Made by a program: the position numbers and the translations under genes
The notes under the pieces: generated by a model
Seen by the model: the letters and a program-made list of their open reading frames with translations, nothing else
Told to the model about the DNA's origin: nothing
Database searches by the model: none
DNA from: Sphingobacterium sp. GVS05A
GTDB taxonomy: Bacteria > Bacteroidota > Bacteroidia > Sphingobacteriales > Sphingobacteriaceae
DNA: 64,000 nt
Direction of reading: 5' to 3'
Assembly: GCF_019969845.1 (NCBI RefSeq)
Contig: NZ_JAHXYR010000005.1
Coordinates: forward strand, 124,001 to 188,000
Shown: positions 17,330 through 27,347 of the stretch, one piece after another
Layout of the letters: each line of letters opens with the position of its first letter
How positions within the stretch are numbered: the first letter of the stretch is position 1

Positions 17330-20300
17330 ATGAATAAGAGAAGAATACTACACTATTCGGCGTACCTGTTATTGGCAGGCCTGGCAGAACAGCCATTGGT
17401 AACTTACGCACAGGAAACTCCAAAAACGATTATAAATGCATCCTTCCGGGGGCAGGTGATTGATGCCGAAAATGGCCAGCCTATTGAAGGTGCTACGGTC
17501 AAGCTTTATGGTGTTACGCATGCTGTGACCACAGACCGAAAGGGCAATTTTGCTTTTGTCACCGGACAAAAGCTACCTGCACGAGTCGTCGTCTCATCTG
17601 TCGGCTATAAAGAGCAAATCGCCCTTATTGAAGAGCCGGGGGATACTGTACGCTTGGTTCGCGAGGACCGTACGCTGGAAGAAGTCGTCGTCGTGGGCTA
17701 TGGGACTCAAAAACGAAAAGACTTTACGGGTGCAGCATCAACGATCTCCGCAGAAGCAATCAAAGATATCCCCGTACAAAGTTTTGATCAGGCCCTGGCG
17801 GGTAAGGCCTCGGGCGTAAGTATATCGTTGCCGAATGGATTGCTCAATAATCCACCTGTCATACGGATACGGGGCCTGAATTCGATATCCCTCAGTTCGT
17901 ATCCCTTAATCGTCATTGATGGTATACCTGTCAATACGGGTAATATTGGTACATCCAATGTGGCCAATAATCCGCTCGCAGATATCAACCCCTCGGATAT
18001 CGAATCGATAGATGTCTTGAAAGATGCGGCTTCTACTTCAATCTATGGTTCGAGGGCAGCAGGGGGTGTATTGATCGTAACGACCAAAAAAGGCAAACAA
18101 GGCCGCGCAAAAGTCACCTACGACGTCTGGGGTTCTGCGGTATCCGCGACACGCTTGCCTAAGCTGCTGAATGCCAGTCAGTACATCGATATCAAAAATG
18201 AAGCTGTATTGAACAACAAGATCTTGTCAGGAAACGGTACCAACGATAAGGTGGCTAGTGCGCTTTTCTTCCCGCAGTATGATGCCAATGGCAAGCTGGT
18301 TGAAACGAATTGGTACGATCATGTCTATAATACCGGCTATAGCCACAACCATAGCCTCGCCGTAAGCGGAGCCAACGCAAATACACAGTATTATTTTTCG
18401 GGAAATTACTCGGACCAGGAAGGCTTTTTTGCAAAAAACAGCTTCGACCGCAAAGGCCTGCGGTTTAATATAGAGCATAAAGTTAACGATTGGTTTTCGC
18501 TTGGTAGCAACCTGACCTATAACAATACCTTCAACGACGCCAAAAATTCGGGTTCATTGCCCAGCAGCCAGCTGCTGTTGATCGGTGGCGCTCGATTGGC
18601 GCTGGTATTGCCGCCAAATGTCTCAGCATATAAAGATGACGGCAGCTACAATTTAAGTAGCACGGGTTTATTAGGTCCTGGAGCCAACTTATTTACGAAT
18701 ACTTTATACAATCCTGAAGCATTATTTGCCTACAGCAAATACACGACTGGCAACGATCATATCTTGGGAAACCTGCATGCCTCGCTCAATTTGTTGAAAA
18801 ACTTAAAATTCACCACGACCTATGCGGTAGACCGTAACCTGTCCACTACCAAAACGTATTTGAGCCCCAATCTGGGCTCATCGGGCTATACCAATGGTGG
18901 ATCGGTCACCAATGTGAGCAGCCTGCGCAACAACTGGAATTTTACCAACAGCCTAAGCTATGATCAGGTGTTTGCCGAAAAGCACGCCTTGACGCTGTTA
19001 GCGGGCTACGATATCCAAAAATATGACAACGATAGCTGGAATGCATCGCAAAACAACGCCTCTGATCCGTTTTTTGAAAACTTTCAGGGCAATTGGACGA
19101 CACTATCCGGGGCTGGTGGGAGTGTTACGGAGCGTTTCTATCGCTCCACCTTTGTCCGTGCCACTTACAACTACAATAAGCGTTATTTCCTGACGGCCAA
19201 TTTTAGAAGGGATGGTAATTCGGCTTTGGGAGCAAACAGCAAGTATGGTGATTTTGGTGGCGTGTCGCTGGGCTGGTCTGTTTTTGAAGAGGATTTCTAT
19301 AAGAATAGCAGCTTGGCAAATCTACTGGGCGACTTGCGTTTCCGGGGGAGCTGGGGTAAGGTCGGCAATGGAAATCTTTCGGCTTATGAATCACTCAATC
19401 TCTATAGCTCATCGCTCTATGGAACAGCGCCTACCTGGAGCATGTCGCAGGCGGGTGATCCGGATCTGGGCTGGGAGACTTCCGAACAGACTAATTTTGG
19501 GCTGAGCTTGGACTTAGCCCAAAAGCGCCTGCATGTGGATGTCGATTACTTTAGAAACAATGTGAATGGACTTATTCTGGATGTGCCGCAGTCGCCATCA
19601 AAAGGTATTCCAGGTAACAGTATTCTTAAAAATGTCGGCAGCATGTATAACCGCGGGATCGAATTTGCTATCAGTGGTGATATCGTCAAAAAAAGGGATT
19701 TTACCTGGAACTCATCGCTTAATTTTACGCATGTAAAAAATAAAGTCACATCGCTGTCTGCCGGCAATGACATCATTGGTTATACGCACACCACCACTGA
19801 AGCCAACAACATTACACGTGTGGGGTACGCGGTGGGTAGCCTGTACGGTGCAGTCACCGATGGTGTAAATCCTGAAAATGGGCAGCGGATATTTATCAAT
19901 AAAAATGGCGAGCGTGTACAATATAGTGCTGCGGTAGCTTCAGGACAGAGCAATTGGACCTATTTGGACGGCCGCGTTGCTAATCCGATCACGGTAGCCG
20001 ACTATCAGGTCTTGGGGACGGCACTGCCAACTTATTACGGCGGCTTTAATAATTCATTCCGCTATAAAGCTTTTGATGCTGCGGTCAATTTCACCTTTGC
20101 AGGTGGCAATAAAGTCATGAACGGTACAAGAGGTACGCTACTGGATCAGCGTTTTTACAACAATTCGGTCGAAGTGCTTAATCGATGGACTACAGCAGGG
20201 CAGCAGACTGACATACCTCGACTGGTCTATAACGATGTGATCTCAAACGGTTCCGCTGGATTTTCCATCGATCAAAATGCCGAGAAAGCTGATTTCCTTC

Positions 20301-20533
20301 GTTTGCAACAGTTAACGCTGGGCTACACATTCCGTGGTAACCTGTTTAATAAGATAGGACTTTCCAGTATCCGGATCTATGGTCAGGCGTCGAATCTTTT
20401 CTTGATCACGGGGTATTCGGGTACAGATCCAGAGTCTTCTTCCAACGGAAACTCTAATACCTCCATCGGTGTGGAAAAGAACTCGATCGGACAGGGGCGT
20501 ACCTGGACAGCTGGTTTAAATGTCTCATTCTAA
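17330..20533 (+). CDS. SusC/RagA family TonB-dependent outer membrane receptor
   Basis: A 1067-residue receptor with a signal peptide (about 1-27), no STN domain, a CarboxypepD_reg-like domain (about 38-105, FRGQVIDAENGQPIEGATV), the LEEVVVVGYGTQKRKDFTGA box and then plug and barrel, ending in the aromatic WTAGLNVSF. Lack of STN means it cannot signal to FecR, so it is likely controlled differently from the operon upstream, perhaps through its long leader. It is followed by SusD after 12 nt, then a TlpA-M14 fusion and an S9 peptidase, which makes peptides the most plausible cargo. Confidence 0.95.
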   Translation: MNKRRILHYSAYLLLAGLAEQPLVTYAQETPKTIINASFRGQVIDAENGQPIEGATVKLYGVTHAVTTDRKGNFAFVTGQKLPARVVVSSVGYKEQIALIEEPGDTVRLVREDRTLEEVVVVGYGTQKRKDFTGAASTISAEAIKDIPVQSFDQALAGKASGVSISLPNGLLNNPPVIRIRGLNSISLSSYPLIVIDGIPVNTGNIGTSNVANNPLADINPSDIESIDVLKDAASTSIYGSRAAGGVLIVTTKKGKQGRAKVTYDVWGSAVSATRLPKLLNASQYIDIKNEAVLNNKILSGNGTNDKVASALFFPQYDANGKLVETNWYDHVYNTGYSHNHSLAVSGANANTQYYFSGNYSDQEGFFAKNSFDRKGLRFNIEHKVNDWFSLGSNLTYNNTFNDAKNSGSLPSSQLLLIGGARLALVLPPNVSAYKDDGSYNLSSTGLLGPGANLFTNTLYNPEALFAYSKYTTGNDHILGNLHASLNLLKNLKFTTTYAVDRNLSTTKTYLSPNLGSSGYTNGGSVTNVSSLRNNWNFTNSLSYDQVFAEKHALTLLAGYDIQKYDNDSWNASQNNASDPFFENFQGNWTTLSGAGGSVTERFYRSTFVRATYNYNKRYFLTANFRRDGNSALGANSKYGDFGGVSLGWSVFEEDFYKNSSLANLLGDLRFRGSWGKVGNGNLSAYESLNLYSSSLYGTAPTWSMSQAGDPDLGWETSEQTNFGLSLDLAQKRLHVDVDYFRNNVNGLILDVPQSPSKGIPGNSILKNVGSMYNRGIEFAISGDIVKKRDFTWNSSLNFTHVKNKVTSLSAGNDIIGYTHTTTEANNITRVGYAVGSLYGAVTDGVNPENGQRIFINKNGERVQYSAAVASGQSNWTYLDGRVANPITVADYQVLGTALPTYYGGFNNSFRYKAFDAAVNFTFAGGNKVMNGTRGTLLDQRFYNNSVEVLNRWTTAGQQTDIPRLVYNDVISNGSAGFSIDQNAEKADFLRLQQLTLGYTFRGNLFNKIGLSSIRIYGQASNLFLITGYSGTDPESSSNGNSNTSIGVEKNSIGQGRTWTAGLNVSF

Positions 20534-20545
20534 AAATCTGAAAAC

Positions 20546-21997
20546 ATGAAAATTAACACAAAAAGAAATCTTTACTTAGTCAGCGCATTATTACTGGTAT
20601 CTACCCTGAACTCCTGCAAAAGGGATGACGGATTGTTTCCTGTGCCGACTACCTCTATATCGGATAAAAACGTCTTTGATACACCTGCTCGGATCGAGGG
20701 GGTCGTCAATGGCATTTATAAAAGTTTAAAAGCAGCCAGTTTGTATGGTGGACGTTATCTCCTTTACCAGGACGTCCGTGGCGAGGATTTTATCAATGTG
20801 ACGGCCAATAGCTATACAGCCTATGAAAGCTGGAACAATTCCTACAGTTCGGGATCCAATGATATCAACAACCTCTGGTCTGCGGCTTATACTACGATTA
20901 ACGGCGCGAATATCCTGATTGCTGCCCTTAGTCCCGGGACTGAAGTCATCGGTACTGAACTTTCCAAAGCTTATATTGCAGAAGCAAAGTTCCTGCGTGC
21001 AGTATCTTATTTTAGTCTGGTGACGGTATTTGCGCAACCTTACAACAAAGATCAGGGGGCCTCGCCGGGACTACCATTACGTCTGCAGGCCGAGGTGGAC
21101 GGAAACAACAATGATCTGGCCCGCAGTACGGTTGCACAGGTGTACAAACAGATCTTGAGCGATCTCGATGAGGCTGAAAAGGATTTGCCAGAAAACTATT
21201 CAACCGCGCTGCTCAATACAACGCGGGCGCATAAAAATACAGCCCGGGCATTCAAAACCAGGGTTTACCTGACGATCAATAATTATGCAAAGGTACTGGA
21301 GGAAGCAAAAAAGATCGTCCCGCAGCAAATTGCACCATTTAAGGCGCAGCAAGGCGTTGCGAATGAGTTACAGACAGATATTACGGCGATTTTTGGGGGC
21401 AATTACACCACGCCGGAATCCATTTTAAGTATGCCGGCGAGCACAACGGATGCACTTTCGGGGCAGTCTGCGGTAGGCTATGTCTATCTGGTCAATAAAG
21501 AATATTATCTTAATCCAAATGGTATTCTAAACGACACGCAGTGGCGTCAGGCAGACAAACGGCGTAGCCTCCTTCAGGCAAGTGGTGACAAACAGTACCT
21601 GAAAAAGTATGCTAAGGCTTCGCCTTACGTGGACTATATTCCGGTTATTCGCTATGCTGAGGTCTTGTTAAATTATGCAGAAGCTGCTGCGCAGGCTGAA
21701 CAGCTAACGATCGCAGGCTCACTCTTAAAGGCTGTGCACCAACGATCTGATGCGAGTTTTGAATTTCCTGGGGCCGCTCTGGCAAGCAAAACGGCCATCT
21801 TGGAAGCCATTGCCAAAGAACGACGAATAGAATTGCTCGGTGAGGGTTTGCGGGGGCACGATTTGCTCCGTCAATTGAAAGAGCTACCTGCAAAAGGTGA
21901 TGCGAATATACAGATACCTTCGGTACCTATAACAGCCCAGAACTATATTTTTCCAGCGCCTAACACCGAATTGGCGGCCAATAAACTTTTTAACTAA
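20546..21997 (+). CDS. SusD/RagB family nutrient-binding lipoprotein
   Basis: A 483-residue lipoprotein with a signal ending in LNSC (lipobox). It has the family's N-terminal TPR-like helices and the C-terminal RagB/SusD signatures VIRYAEVLLNYAEAAAQAEQ and ERRIELLGEGLRGHDLLRQL. It should cap the SusC encoded 12 nt upstream and capture the ligand at the surface. The TlpA-M14 gene begins 11 nt after its stop codon, so the operon continues. Its sequence is clearly different from the SusD at 13179, so the two systems are not a recent duplication. Confidence 0.93.
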   Translation: MKINTKRNLYLVSALLLVSTLNSCKRDDGLFPVPTTSISDKNVFDTPARIEGVVNGIYKSLKAASLYGGRYLLYQDVRGEDFINVTANSYTAYESWNNSYSSGSNDINNLWSAAYTTINGANILIAALSPGTEVIGTELSKAYIAEAKFLRAVSYFSLVTVFAQPYNKDQGASPGLPLRLQAEVDGNNNDLARSTVAQVYKQILSDLDEAEKDLPENYSTALLNTTRAHKNTARAFKTRVYLTINNYAKVLEEAKKIVPQQIAPFKAQQGVANELQTDITAIFGGNYTTPESILSMPASTTDALSGQSAVGYVYLVNKEYYLNPNGILNDTQWRQADKRRSLLQASGDKQYLKKYAKASPYVDYIPVIRYAEVLLNYAEAAAQAEQLTIAGSLLKAVHQRSDASFEFPGAALASKTAILEAIAKERRIELLGEGLRGHDLLRQLKELPAKGDANIQIPSVPITAQNYIFPAPNTELAANKLFN

Positions 21998-22008
21998 ACT
22001 AGTCAAAC

Positions 22009-24162
22009 ATGATTAAGACAAGTAAACTCCTTATTCCTTTACTGCTGGCCAGTGTAGGATCTTTACAGGCACAGCAGCAGACCCTCTCACTCAAAGGAAC
22101 GGTCAAGAATAGCGATGCTACTGTTGTGTATCTGCAACGTTTTGAAAATAAAATATTTACAGTGATTGATTCTGCTCAGGTGAAAAAGGGCTCCTTTGCT
22201 TTCCGGAAGCAACTTCCGTTGCCTGACCTGTATGGCATTTCTACAGAGCGGGATGTGGTTCCGAGCTATGTTTTTCTGGATGTAGGGGATAATAAAGTGA
22301 CGATCGATGCAAAAGATGACAACAGACAGTCGGTATCATTATCTGGGTCGAAAAGCCAGGAACTCTTTGAAGAATATCGGGCACAGCGCAAGCCCGATAT
22401 ACGATCCTTCATCCAAAAATATCCGGATAATATCGTTTCAAGCTACCTGCTTTACAGGGAATGGTCCTATCGCCTGTCTCCGGAAGAACTGGAAGCGCAT
22501 ATCGCCCTGCTCTCCGGTTCTCAACAGCAATCGCGTTATATACAGGATCTCCGCAAAATCATCGCCGTGACGCGGCAGGTAGCCGTAGGCAAGAAAGCCC
22601 CGGTCATTGTCGCCAATGACCCTGATGGCAACCCGCAGGCGCTCTACGATCATTTGGGGAAATATACATTGATTGATTTTTGGGCTTCATGGTGTCCTCC
22701 TTGCCGAAAGGAGAATCCGAATATTGTGGCCAATTACCAAAAATATAAATCCCAGGGCTTTGAAATTTATGCCATTTCACTGGACAAGAAGAAAGAAGCT
22801 TGGCTCAAAGGTATTGCCGACGATCACCTGACCTGGCAGCATGTCTCCGAATTAAAATACTGGAATAGCGAAATTGCCGCTACCTATGCTGTTCGGGCAA
22901 TTCCCGCCAATTTTTTGGTGGACGACAAGGGGACAATCATTGCCAAGAATGTCCGTGGCGAAGAACTAGGCAAGGTGTTGGACAGTTTGTTTAATCAAGG
23001 GAAAACCGAGATCGGCGGACTGAAAAAAGATTTTAAAGGGCAGAATCCGATTAGCTATGAATCGACCAAATCCCAAGCTATCGTCAAACAGGAACGCGGC
23101 ACATTCACCGTGGATCAACGGGTCTTTTTTAGCAATGACTATGATGGTGCCCGACTGAATGGCCTCACAAAATCCAGTGAAGGCGTATACCACCTGCAGG
23201 TCGCGCCGGAACGCACGCCGATCAATCCTAGCCCCTGGTATGGTTTTCAGGTCTGGTCCGCCCGCGATACGACGATAAAAATCCAGCTTGACTATCCTTC
23301 CGGCGTGCGTCATCGTTACGACCCGAAAGTGAGTATAGACGGAACGAACTGGAATAAGATCAACGGTGCTTCTTTTGACTTGCCGATTTCCAGTAAGAGA
23401 ACATGGATCTCGGCACAGGCAAATATTCCGTCGAAAGCAGTATATAGCTGGATTGAACAGGTAAATCCTGCTGTTCAAATACAAAAACAGGAAGTGGGTA
23501 AAACGGCCCTTGGCAAACCAATTAATGTATATGTGGGGGGCAATCCGCAAAGTAAAAAGGCTATCGCGGTCCTCGGGAGACAGCATCCACCCGAAATTAC
23601 AGGGCATTATGCATATGCCAGCTTTGTCGAATACCTCTTGGGTAATAGCGACGATGCAAAGCGGTTTCGTGAAAAATATCGTATTTACCTGATCCCCATC
23701 GTTAATCCCGATGGAGTGGATCTAGGGCATTGGCGTGCCAATGCCAATGGTGTTGACCTCAACCGTGACTGGGAAGAATTTAACCAGCCCGAGACTGTGG
23801 CGCTGCGCGATTATTTTAAACGGGAAATCGAGCAGCAGGGCCGCGAGCTTTATTTTGCCATCGATTTTCATTCTACGGGAAGCGATATTTACTACACGGT
23901 GGATCCTGCCTTGCCAAGTCGGTTTCCGGGCTTTATTCCCACCTGGATAGCCGCAGTCAAACAAGCTATTCCAGGGTATGAACCGCTGGTGAAGCCCCTG
24001 TATTTGGGTGGATCGACCTTCACGGCGTATAGCTATTTGTATAAAACGTATCATGCCGAAGCATTGGTCTATGAAATTGGCGACAACACCGACGCTGATT
24101 TTATACAGCGCAAAGCCCGTATTTCTGCACAAAAATTAATCGAAAAACTCAATGAAAGCTAG
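22009..24162 (+). CDS. TlpA-like thioredoxin fused to M14 zinc carboxypeptidase
   Basis: A 717-residue exported fusion. A signal peptide (about 1-22) is followed by a DUF4369-like beta domain (about 23-115), a thioredoxin fold with WCPPC (228-232) and cis-Pro AIPANFLV (about 298-305), and then an M14 carboxypeptidase with an N-terminal beta domain (about 365-470). Zinc ligands are His526 and Glu529 (HPPE) and His621 (DFHSTG); Arg586 (NRDW) and Glu689 (VYEIGD) fit substrate binding and catalysis. It would reduce or rearrange disulfides and trim C-terminal residues of peptides outside the cytoplasm. Its last 11 nt overlap the S9 peptidase gene. The fusion of these two activities in one chain is unusual. 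Confidence 0.85.
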   Translation: MIKTSKLLIPLLLASVGSLQAQQQTLSLKGTVKNSDATVVYLQRFENKIFTVIDSAQVKKGSFAFRKQLPLPDLYGISTERDVVPSYVFLDVGDNKVTIDAKDDNRQSVSLSGSKSQELFEEYRAQRKPDIRSFIQKYPDNIVSSYLLYREWSYRLSPEELEAHIALLSGSQQQSRYIQDLRKIIAVTRQVAVGKKAPVIVANDPDGNPQALYDHLGKYTLIDFWASWCPPCRKENPNIVANYQKYKSQGFEIYAISLDKKKEAWLKGIADDHLTWQHVSELKYWNSEIAATYAVRAIPANFLVDDKGTIIAKNVRGEELGKVLDSLFNQGKTEIGGLKKDFKGQNPISYESTKSQAIVKQERGTFTVDQRVFFSNDYDGARLNGLTKSSEGVYHLQVAPERTPINPSPWYGFQVWSARDTTIKIQLDYPSGVRHRYDPKVSIDGTNWNKINGASFDLPISSKRTWISAQANIPSKAVYSWIEQVNPAVQIQKQEVGKTALGKPINVYVGGNPQSKKAIAVLGRQHPPEITGHYAYASFVEYLLGNSDDAKRFREKYRIYLIPIVNPDGVDLGHWRANANGVDLNRDWEEFNQPETVALRDYFKREIEQQGRELYFAIDFHSTGSDIYYTVDPALPSRFPGFIPTWIAAVKQAIPGYEPLVKPLYLGGSTFTAYSYLYKTYHAEALVYEIGDNTDADFIQRKARISAQKLIEKLNES

Positions 24163-26326
24163 TCAATACAAACGTTGGAAGTACCACCTAATTTGTCTGC
24201 TGCTGCTGGGGAGTATTTCTCCAGCTTTTGCCGGGGCACCGGCGACGGATAGTTTGATCGTGGCGAGTGATCTGGTTCGAATAAAAAATATCGTTGACCT
24301 GCAGGTGAAACCGGACGGAAGTGAACTGGCTTATGCTGTGCGCGGGATTGTTGCCGATACGACCAAGCATGGCGGTTTTCGTTATGAAACGCTCTGGTAT
24401 GTAAACAGAACGGCATCGACAGCAAAGGCTGATCCGCTAAAGGTGGACCAGCAATTTACACAAATCTTGTACGGCCCGGATGGACGCAGATGGGCTCTTG
24501 GCAAGGGAAGCAACAAACGTTCGCAGCTTTTTTTATTTCCATCAGACGGTCAAGAGCCTCAACAGCTAACCAAGCTCGAGCAGGGGCTGGGTACTGTACG
24601 ATTCAGTCCGGACGGTTCAAAGGTACTTTTATCAAGTAGCTTTACGCTTGGCGAGCTGGTAAAAAGTAAAGATTTCAATCCTGCTGGCTATGTGCCACCA
24701 TGGTCGACGGAAAAACCGGCGGATAGCCATAATGTATCCTTATTAGCTGAACCTGCACAAGAAGATCGTGACGGCGGCCTAGCGGAAATAATTGCTTATC
24801 TCAAACATGATGAACAGCAGGGTATCGCCAAAGTGACCAACAAATTGCAGTTTCAGACAGAAAATTCAACGACGGGCGAAATCCGCTTTACGCATTGGTA
24901 CATCTTGGATCTCGCAGCCAACACACAGCCTGTTCCTTTAACCCAAGGCTTTCGAAGCTATACAGGAGCGGAATTTTTAGGGAACAATAAGGTGCTTTTA
25001 AGCGTAGAGACCGAAAATGGCCTTCATCCGGACCGCGTAGCATCGACTGATCTGATCTTATTTGACCTGCCTAATAAAAAAAGACAGGTAATTTTGGGGG
25101 ATAGCATACATCGCTTTCAGGTGGCTGCGGTATCGGCATCAGGAAAATGGGTTGCCGTGAATCGAGGCCGGCAGAATTCATTGACAGTCGGTGAATTGTT
25201 TATCTATGATACCCAAAACTGGAAAGGTAATAGCTTGGCTGTAGACCGTAGCCTAAGTAATATACAGTTTTCAGCAGATGAAAAATCAGTCTACTTTATT
25301 GCGTCGGATAGAGGCGGACGTACCATAAATCGTGCGGATATAAAAACCGGCAATATACGCACCTTGAGTTCGATGGAAGAGGGGATCGGTGACTATTGGG
25401 TAAATGGTCAGAAAGCTTTCTACACAAAAACTACTTTAGCAAATCCATCAGAGCTGTACCGTGCGGACGCCAATTTTAAAAATAGTGCTGTCATTAGTGA
25501 GATCAATTCAGGATGGCTATCGGGAAAAAATATTGGTATTGCCCAGAAAAGCAGTTTTCGAAATGAAAAGGGACTGGAGGTCGACTATTGGCTCTTGAAG
25601 CCTGCAAATTACCAGACGGACAAACGTTATCCGCTTTTGGTAGAGATTCATGGTGGGCCAGCTTCGATGTTCGGTCCTGCGGATGCCAGTATGTGGCACG
25701 AGTACCAGTACTTTCGCGCACGTGGCTATGCGGTATTGTTTTCGAATCCACGCGGTTCGAGTGGTTATGGAGAAAGTTTTTTAAAAGCTAATTTTAAAGA
25801 CTGGGGGCCAGGGCCATCACGTGATGTCCTTAAGGCAGTGGATCTGTCGCTTGCGACCGGTGTCGTCGACAGCTCGCAGCTGTTTATCACTGGCGGATCT
25901 TATGGTGCGTATCTAACCACCTGGATATTGGCGCATGAGAGCCGGTTCCGTGCTGCATCAAGTCAGCGTGGGGTGTATGATCTCTATGTATTTTTTGGTA
26001 GCGCCAATGTGTGGCCCATGTTGAAACGCTATTTTGATGGTTTTCCGTGGGAAAAGGGGATGCGGGATATCCTTTTGGCCCAATCGCCTACAACTTATGC
26101 CGAGAAGATAAAAACACCTTTACTTATTTTCCATGGGGAGCAGGACAATCGTACAGGCCCTGTGCAGAGTGATTTTTTATACAAGCAACTCAAATATTTG
26201 GGACGCGATACAGAATATGTCAGACACCCGCACGCCGATCATGAGATCACACGCTCCGGAGATGTAGGCCAACGCCTCGATCAGCTGTTGCGCACTTATG
26301 AATTCTTTGAACGTTATCGCCACTGA
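24152..26326 (+). CDS. S9 family serine peptidase (prolyl oligopeptidase/acylaminoacyl peptidase type)
   Basis: A 724-residue exported enzyme: signal peptide (about 1-28, ending AFAGA), a beta-propeller covering roughly 35-460 (repeat segments such as GLGTVRFSPDGSKVLL), and a C-terminal alpha/beta hydrolase domain. The catalytic triad is readable: Ser583 in GGSYGAY, Asp665 in GEQDNRTG and His697 in PHADHE. It should cleave short peptides after particular residues, of the DPP-IV or acylaminoacyl peptidase kind. It overlaps the TlpA-M14 gene by 11 nt and completes a SusCD-linked peptide-processing operon. Confidence 0.92.
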   Translation: MKASQYKRWKYHLICLLLLGSISPAFAGAPATDSLIVASDLVRIKNIVDLQVKPDGSELAYAVRGIVADTTKHGGFRYETLWYVNRTASTAKADPLKVDQQFTQILYGPDGRRWALGKGSNKRSQLFLFPSDGQEPQQLTKLEQGLGTVRFSPDGSKVLLSSSFTLGELVKSKDFNPAGYVPPWSTEKPADSHNVSLLAEPAQEDRDGGLAEIIAYLKHDEQQGIAKVTNKLQFQTENSTTGEIRFTHWYILDLAANTQPVPLTQGFRSYTGAEFLGNNKVLLSVETENGLHPDRVASTDLILFDLPNKKRQVILGDSIHRFQVAAVSASGKWVAVNRGRQNSLTVGELFIYDTQNWKGNSLAVDRSLSNIQFSADEKSVYFIASDRGGRTINRADIKTGNIRTLSSMEEGIGDYWVNGQKAFYTKTTLANPSELYRADANFKNSAVISEINSGWLSGKNIGIAQKSSFRNEKGLEVDYWLLKPANYQTDKRYPLLVEIHGGPASMFGPADASMWHEYQYFRARGYAVLFSNPRGSSGYGESFLKANFKDWGPGPSRDVLKAVDLSLATGVVDSSQLFITGGSYGAYLTTWILAHESRFRAASSQRGVYDLYVFFGSANVWPMLKRYFDGFPWEKGMRDILLAQSPTTYAEKIKTPLLIFHGEQDNRTGPVQSDFLYKQLKYLGRDTEYVRHPHADHEITRSGDVGQRLDQLLRTYEFFERYRH

Positions 26327-26404
26327 TTCTTATGCTTAACGATGATGATGGAGTATCCAACCTTTTATATTGAAGTCCAAAGGGCTTTAGCAGCGGTTGC
26401 TTAG

Positions 26405-26446
26405 TTTGGTTGATTGCCAAGTCTATTTTCTCGGCAATCAACCAAA
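26405..26446. terminator. Bidirectional hairpin between convergent genes
   Basis: A perfect 14-bp inverted repeat (26405-26418 with 26433-26446, core GGTTGATTGCC) ends two bases before the stop codon side of the alpha/beta hydrolase. Neither side has a strong T-run. Confidence 0.55.
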
Positions 26447-26448
26447 AT

Positions 26449-27240
26449 TCAATCCACGAGCTCCATAAACATATCCGCTAATTTTTTCGGCTCTGTGAGC
26501 ATGGCATCGTGCCCCGTAGCGATCTCCCGATACTGCCAGTTGAGCTTGTGGTCGGCGCGTACTTTTTCACTCATCTCCTTCATGATGGGGAGTTGCGGAT
26601 CCGTGCATGCGATATAGACCAAGGGTAATCCATTACCATATGGATTTTTTAAGTGCAGCCGCTGGGCGAATGTGCCAAAGGGTTGTGGACTGAGCCTATC
26701 CTTGACCCAGGCGACCATGCTGGGTGCTGTAACACCAAACAAAGTAACATCAAAAGGAGCGAAATTTTCTTTCCGCTGAATGTTTTTGAGCTGAACTTCT
26801 TGCACAGCCTTAGGTTGCAAAGAAATGGGGCTCTGGCCATCTTCAATAATCATAGCGTCTAGAAAAATCAATTTGTGCAATCGTGACGGAATGCGATCGA
26901 CAACTCCGGCAATCACGGCACCTGCATAGCTGTGCCCCACGAGATACACATCATGCAAATCTTCCATCTCGATCAGGTTGATAATGTCCTGGATATGGGT
27001 GTCGATATCTATCGATGGATCGATCAGATGTTTACGCTCGCCAAGTCCGGTCAGCGTAGGGGCGTAGACTTTGTAATGCGCATCAGTTAGCCCCTGTGCG
27101 ACGGCCTTCCAGCACCAGCCTCCATGCCAGGCGCCATGCACCAGCACATAGGTCGGACGACGATCTTGGTTTTGAGCGTAACCGGATAATACACTGCCTA
27201 ATAGCAGGAGAAGCAGAAATAAAGTTCTCAGTTGTTTCAT
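26449..27240 (-). CDS. Exported alpha/beta hydrolase (esterase-like)
   Basis: A 263-residue enzyme with signal peptide (about 1-23, SGYAQ). The oxyanion loop is VLVHGAWHGGWCW (33-45), the nucleophile Ser104 lies in VGHSYAG, and Asp214 and His244 (ATGHDAM) complete the triad. This arrangement, with HGAWHG and a short cap, is that of the hydroxynitrile lyase/salicylate-esterase (EstC-like) group. It should hydrolyse a small ester outside the cytoplasm. It has a well-formed promoter and is divergent from an HxlR regulator that is the natural candidate to control it. Confidence 0.88.
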   Translation of the reverse strand: MKQLRTLFLLLLLLGSVLSGYAQNQDRRPTYVLVHGAWHGGWCWKAVAQGLTDAHYKVYAPTLTGLGERKHLIDPSIDIDTHIQDIINLIEMEDLHDVYLVGHSYAGAVIAGVVDRIPSRLHKLIFLDAMIIEDGQSPISLQPKAVQEVQLKNIQRKENFAPFDVTLFGVTAPSMVAWVKDRLSPQPFGTFAQRLHLKNPYGNGLPLVYIACTDPQLPIMKEMSEKVRADHKLNWQYREIATGHDAMLTEPKKLADMFMELVD

Positions 27241-27275
27241 TTTTTTATAATTTTATACTGTTTTTTAATACCTGA

Positions 27276-27306
27276 CAAAGGTATAGGCAAGCTTTTGTCC
27301 GCACAA
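27276..27306 (-). promoter_or_regulatory. Promoter of the alpha/beta hydrolase gene
   Basis: On the minus strand TTG (27306-27304), 20 nt, then TACCTTTG (27283-27276) gives the Bacteroidota pattern 35 nt before the start codon. Confidence 0.55.
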
Positions 27307-27308
27307 TA

Positions 27309-27326
27309 ACTCATCCTGAAGTGAGT
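27309..27326. promoter_or_regulatory. Possible HxlR operator
   Basis: ACTCA-N8-TGAGT is an inverted repeat adjacent to the -33 of the hydrolase promoter and 22 nt upstream of the hxlR-type start. HxlR/YodB-type regulators bind short dyads of the ACT-AGT kind, so the position is suggestive. The arms are short, so this is tentative. Confidence 0.3.
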
Positions 27327-27347
27327 AGCTAGAAATTGATATTTAGA

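Noticed and set aside
22966..23607. 213-codon minus-strand frame inside the TlpA-M14 gene
   Set aside because: It is the antisense of the conserved linker and M14 N-domain and has no start context or family motif.
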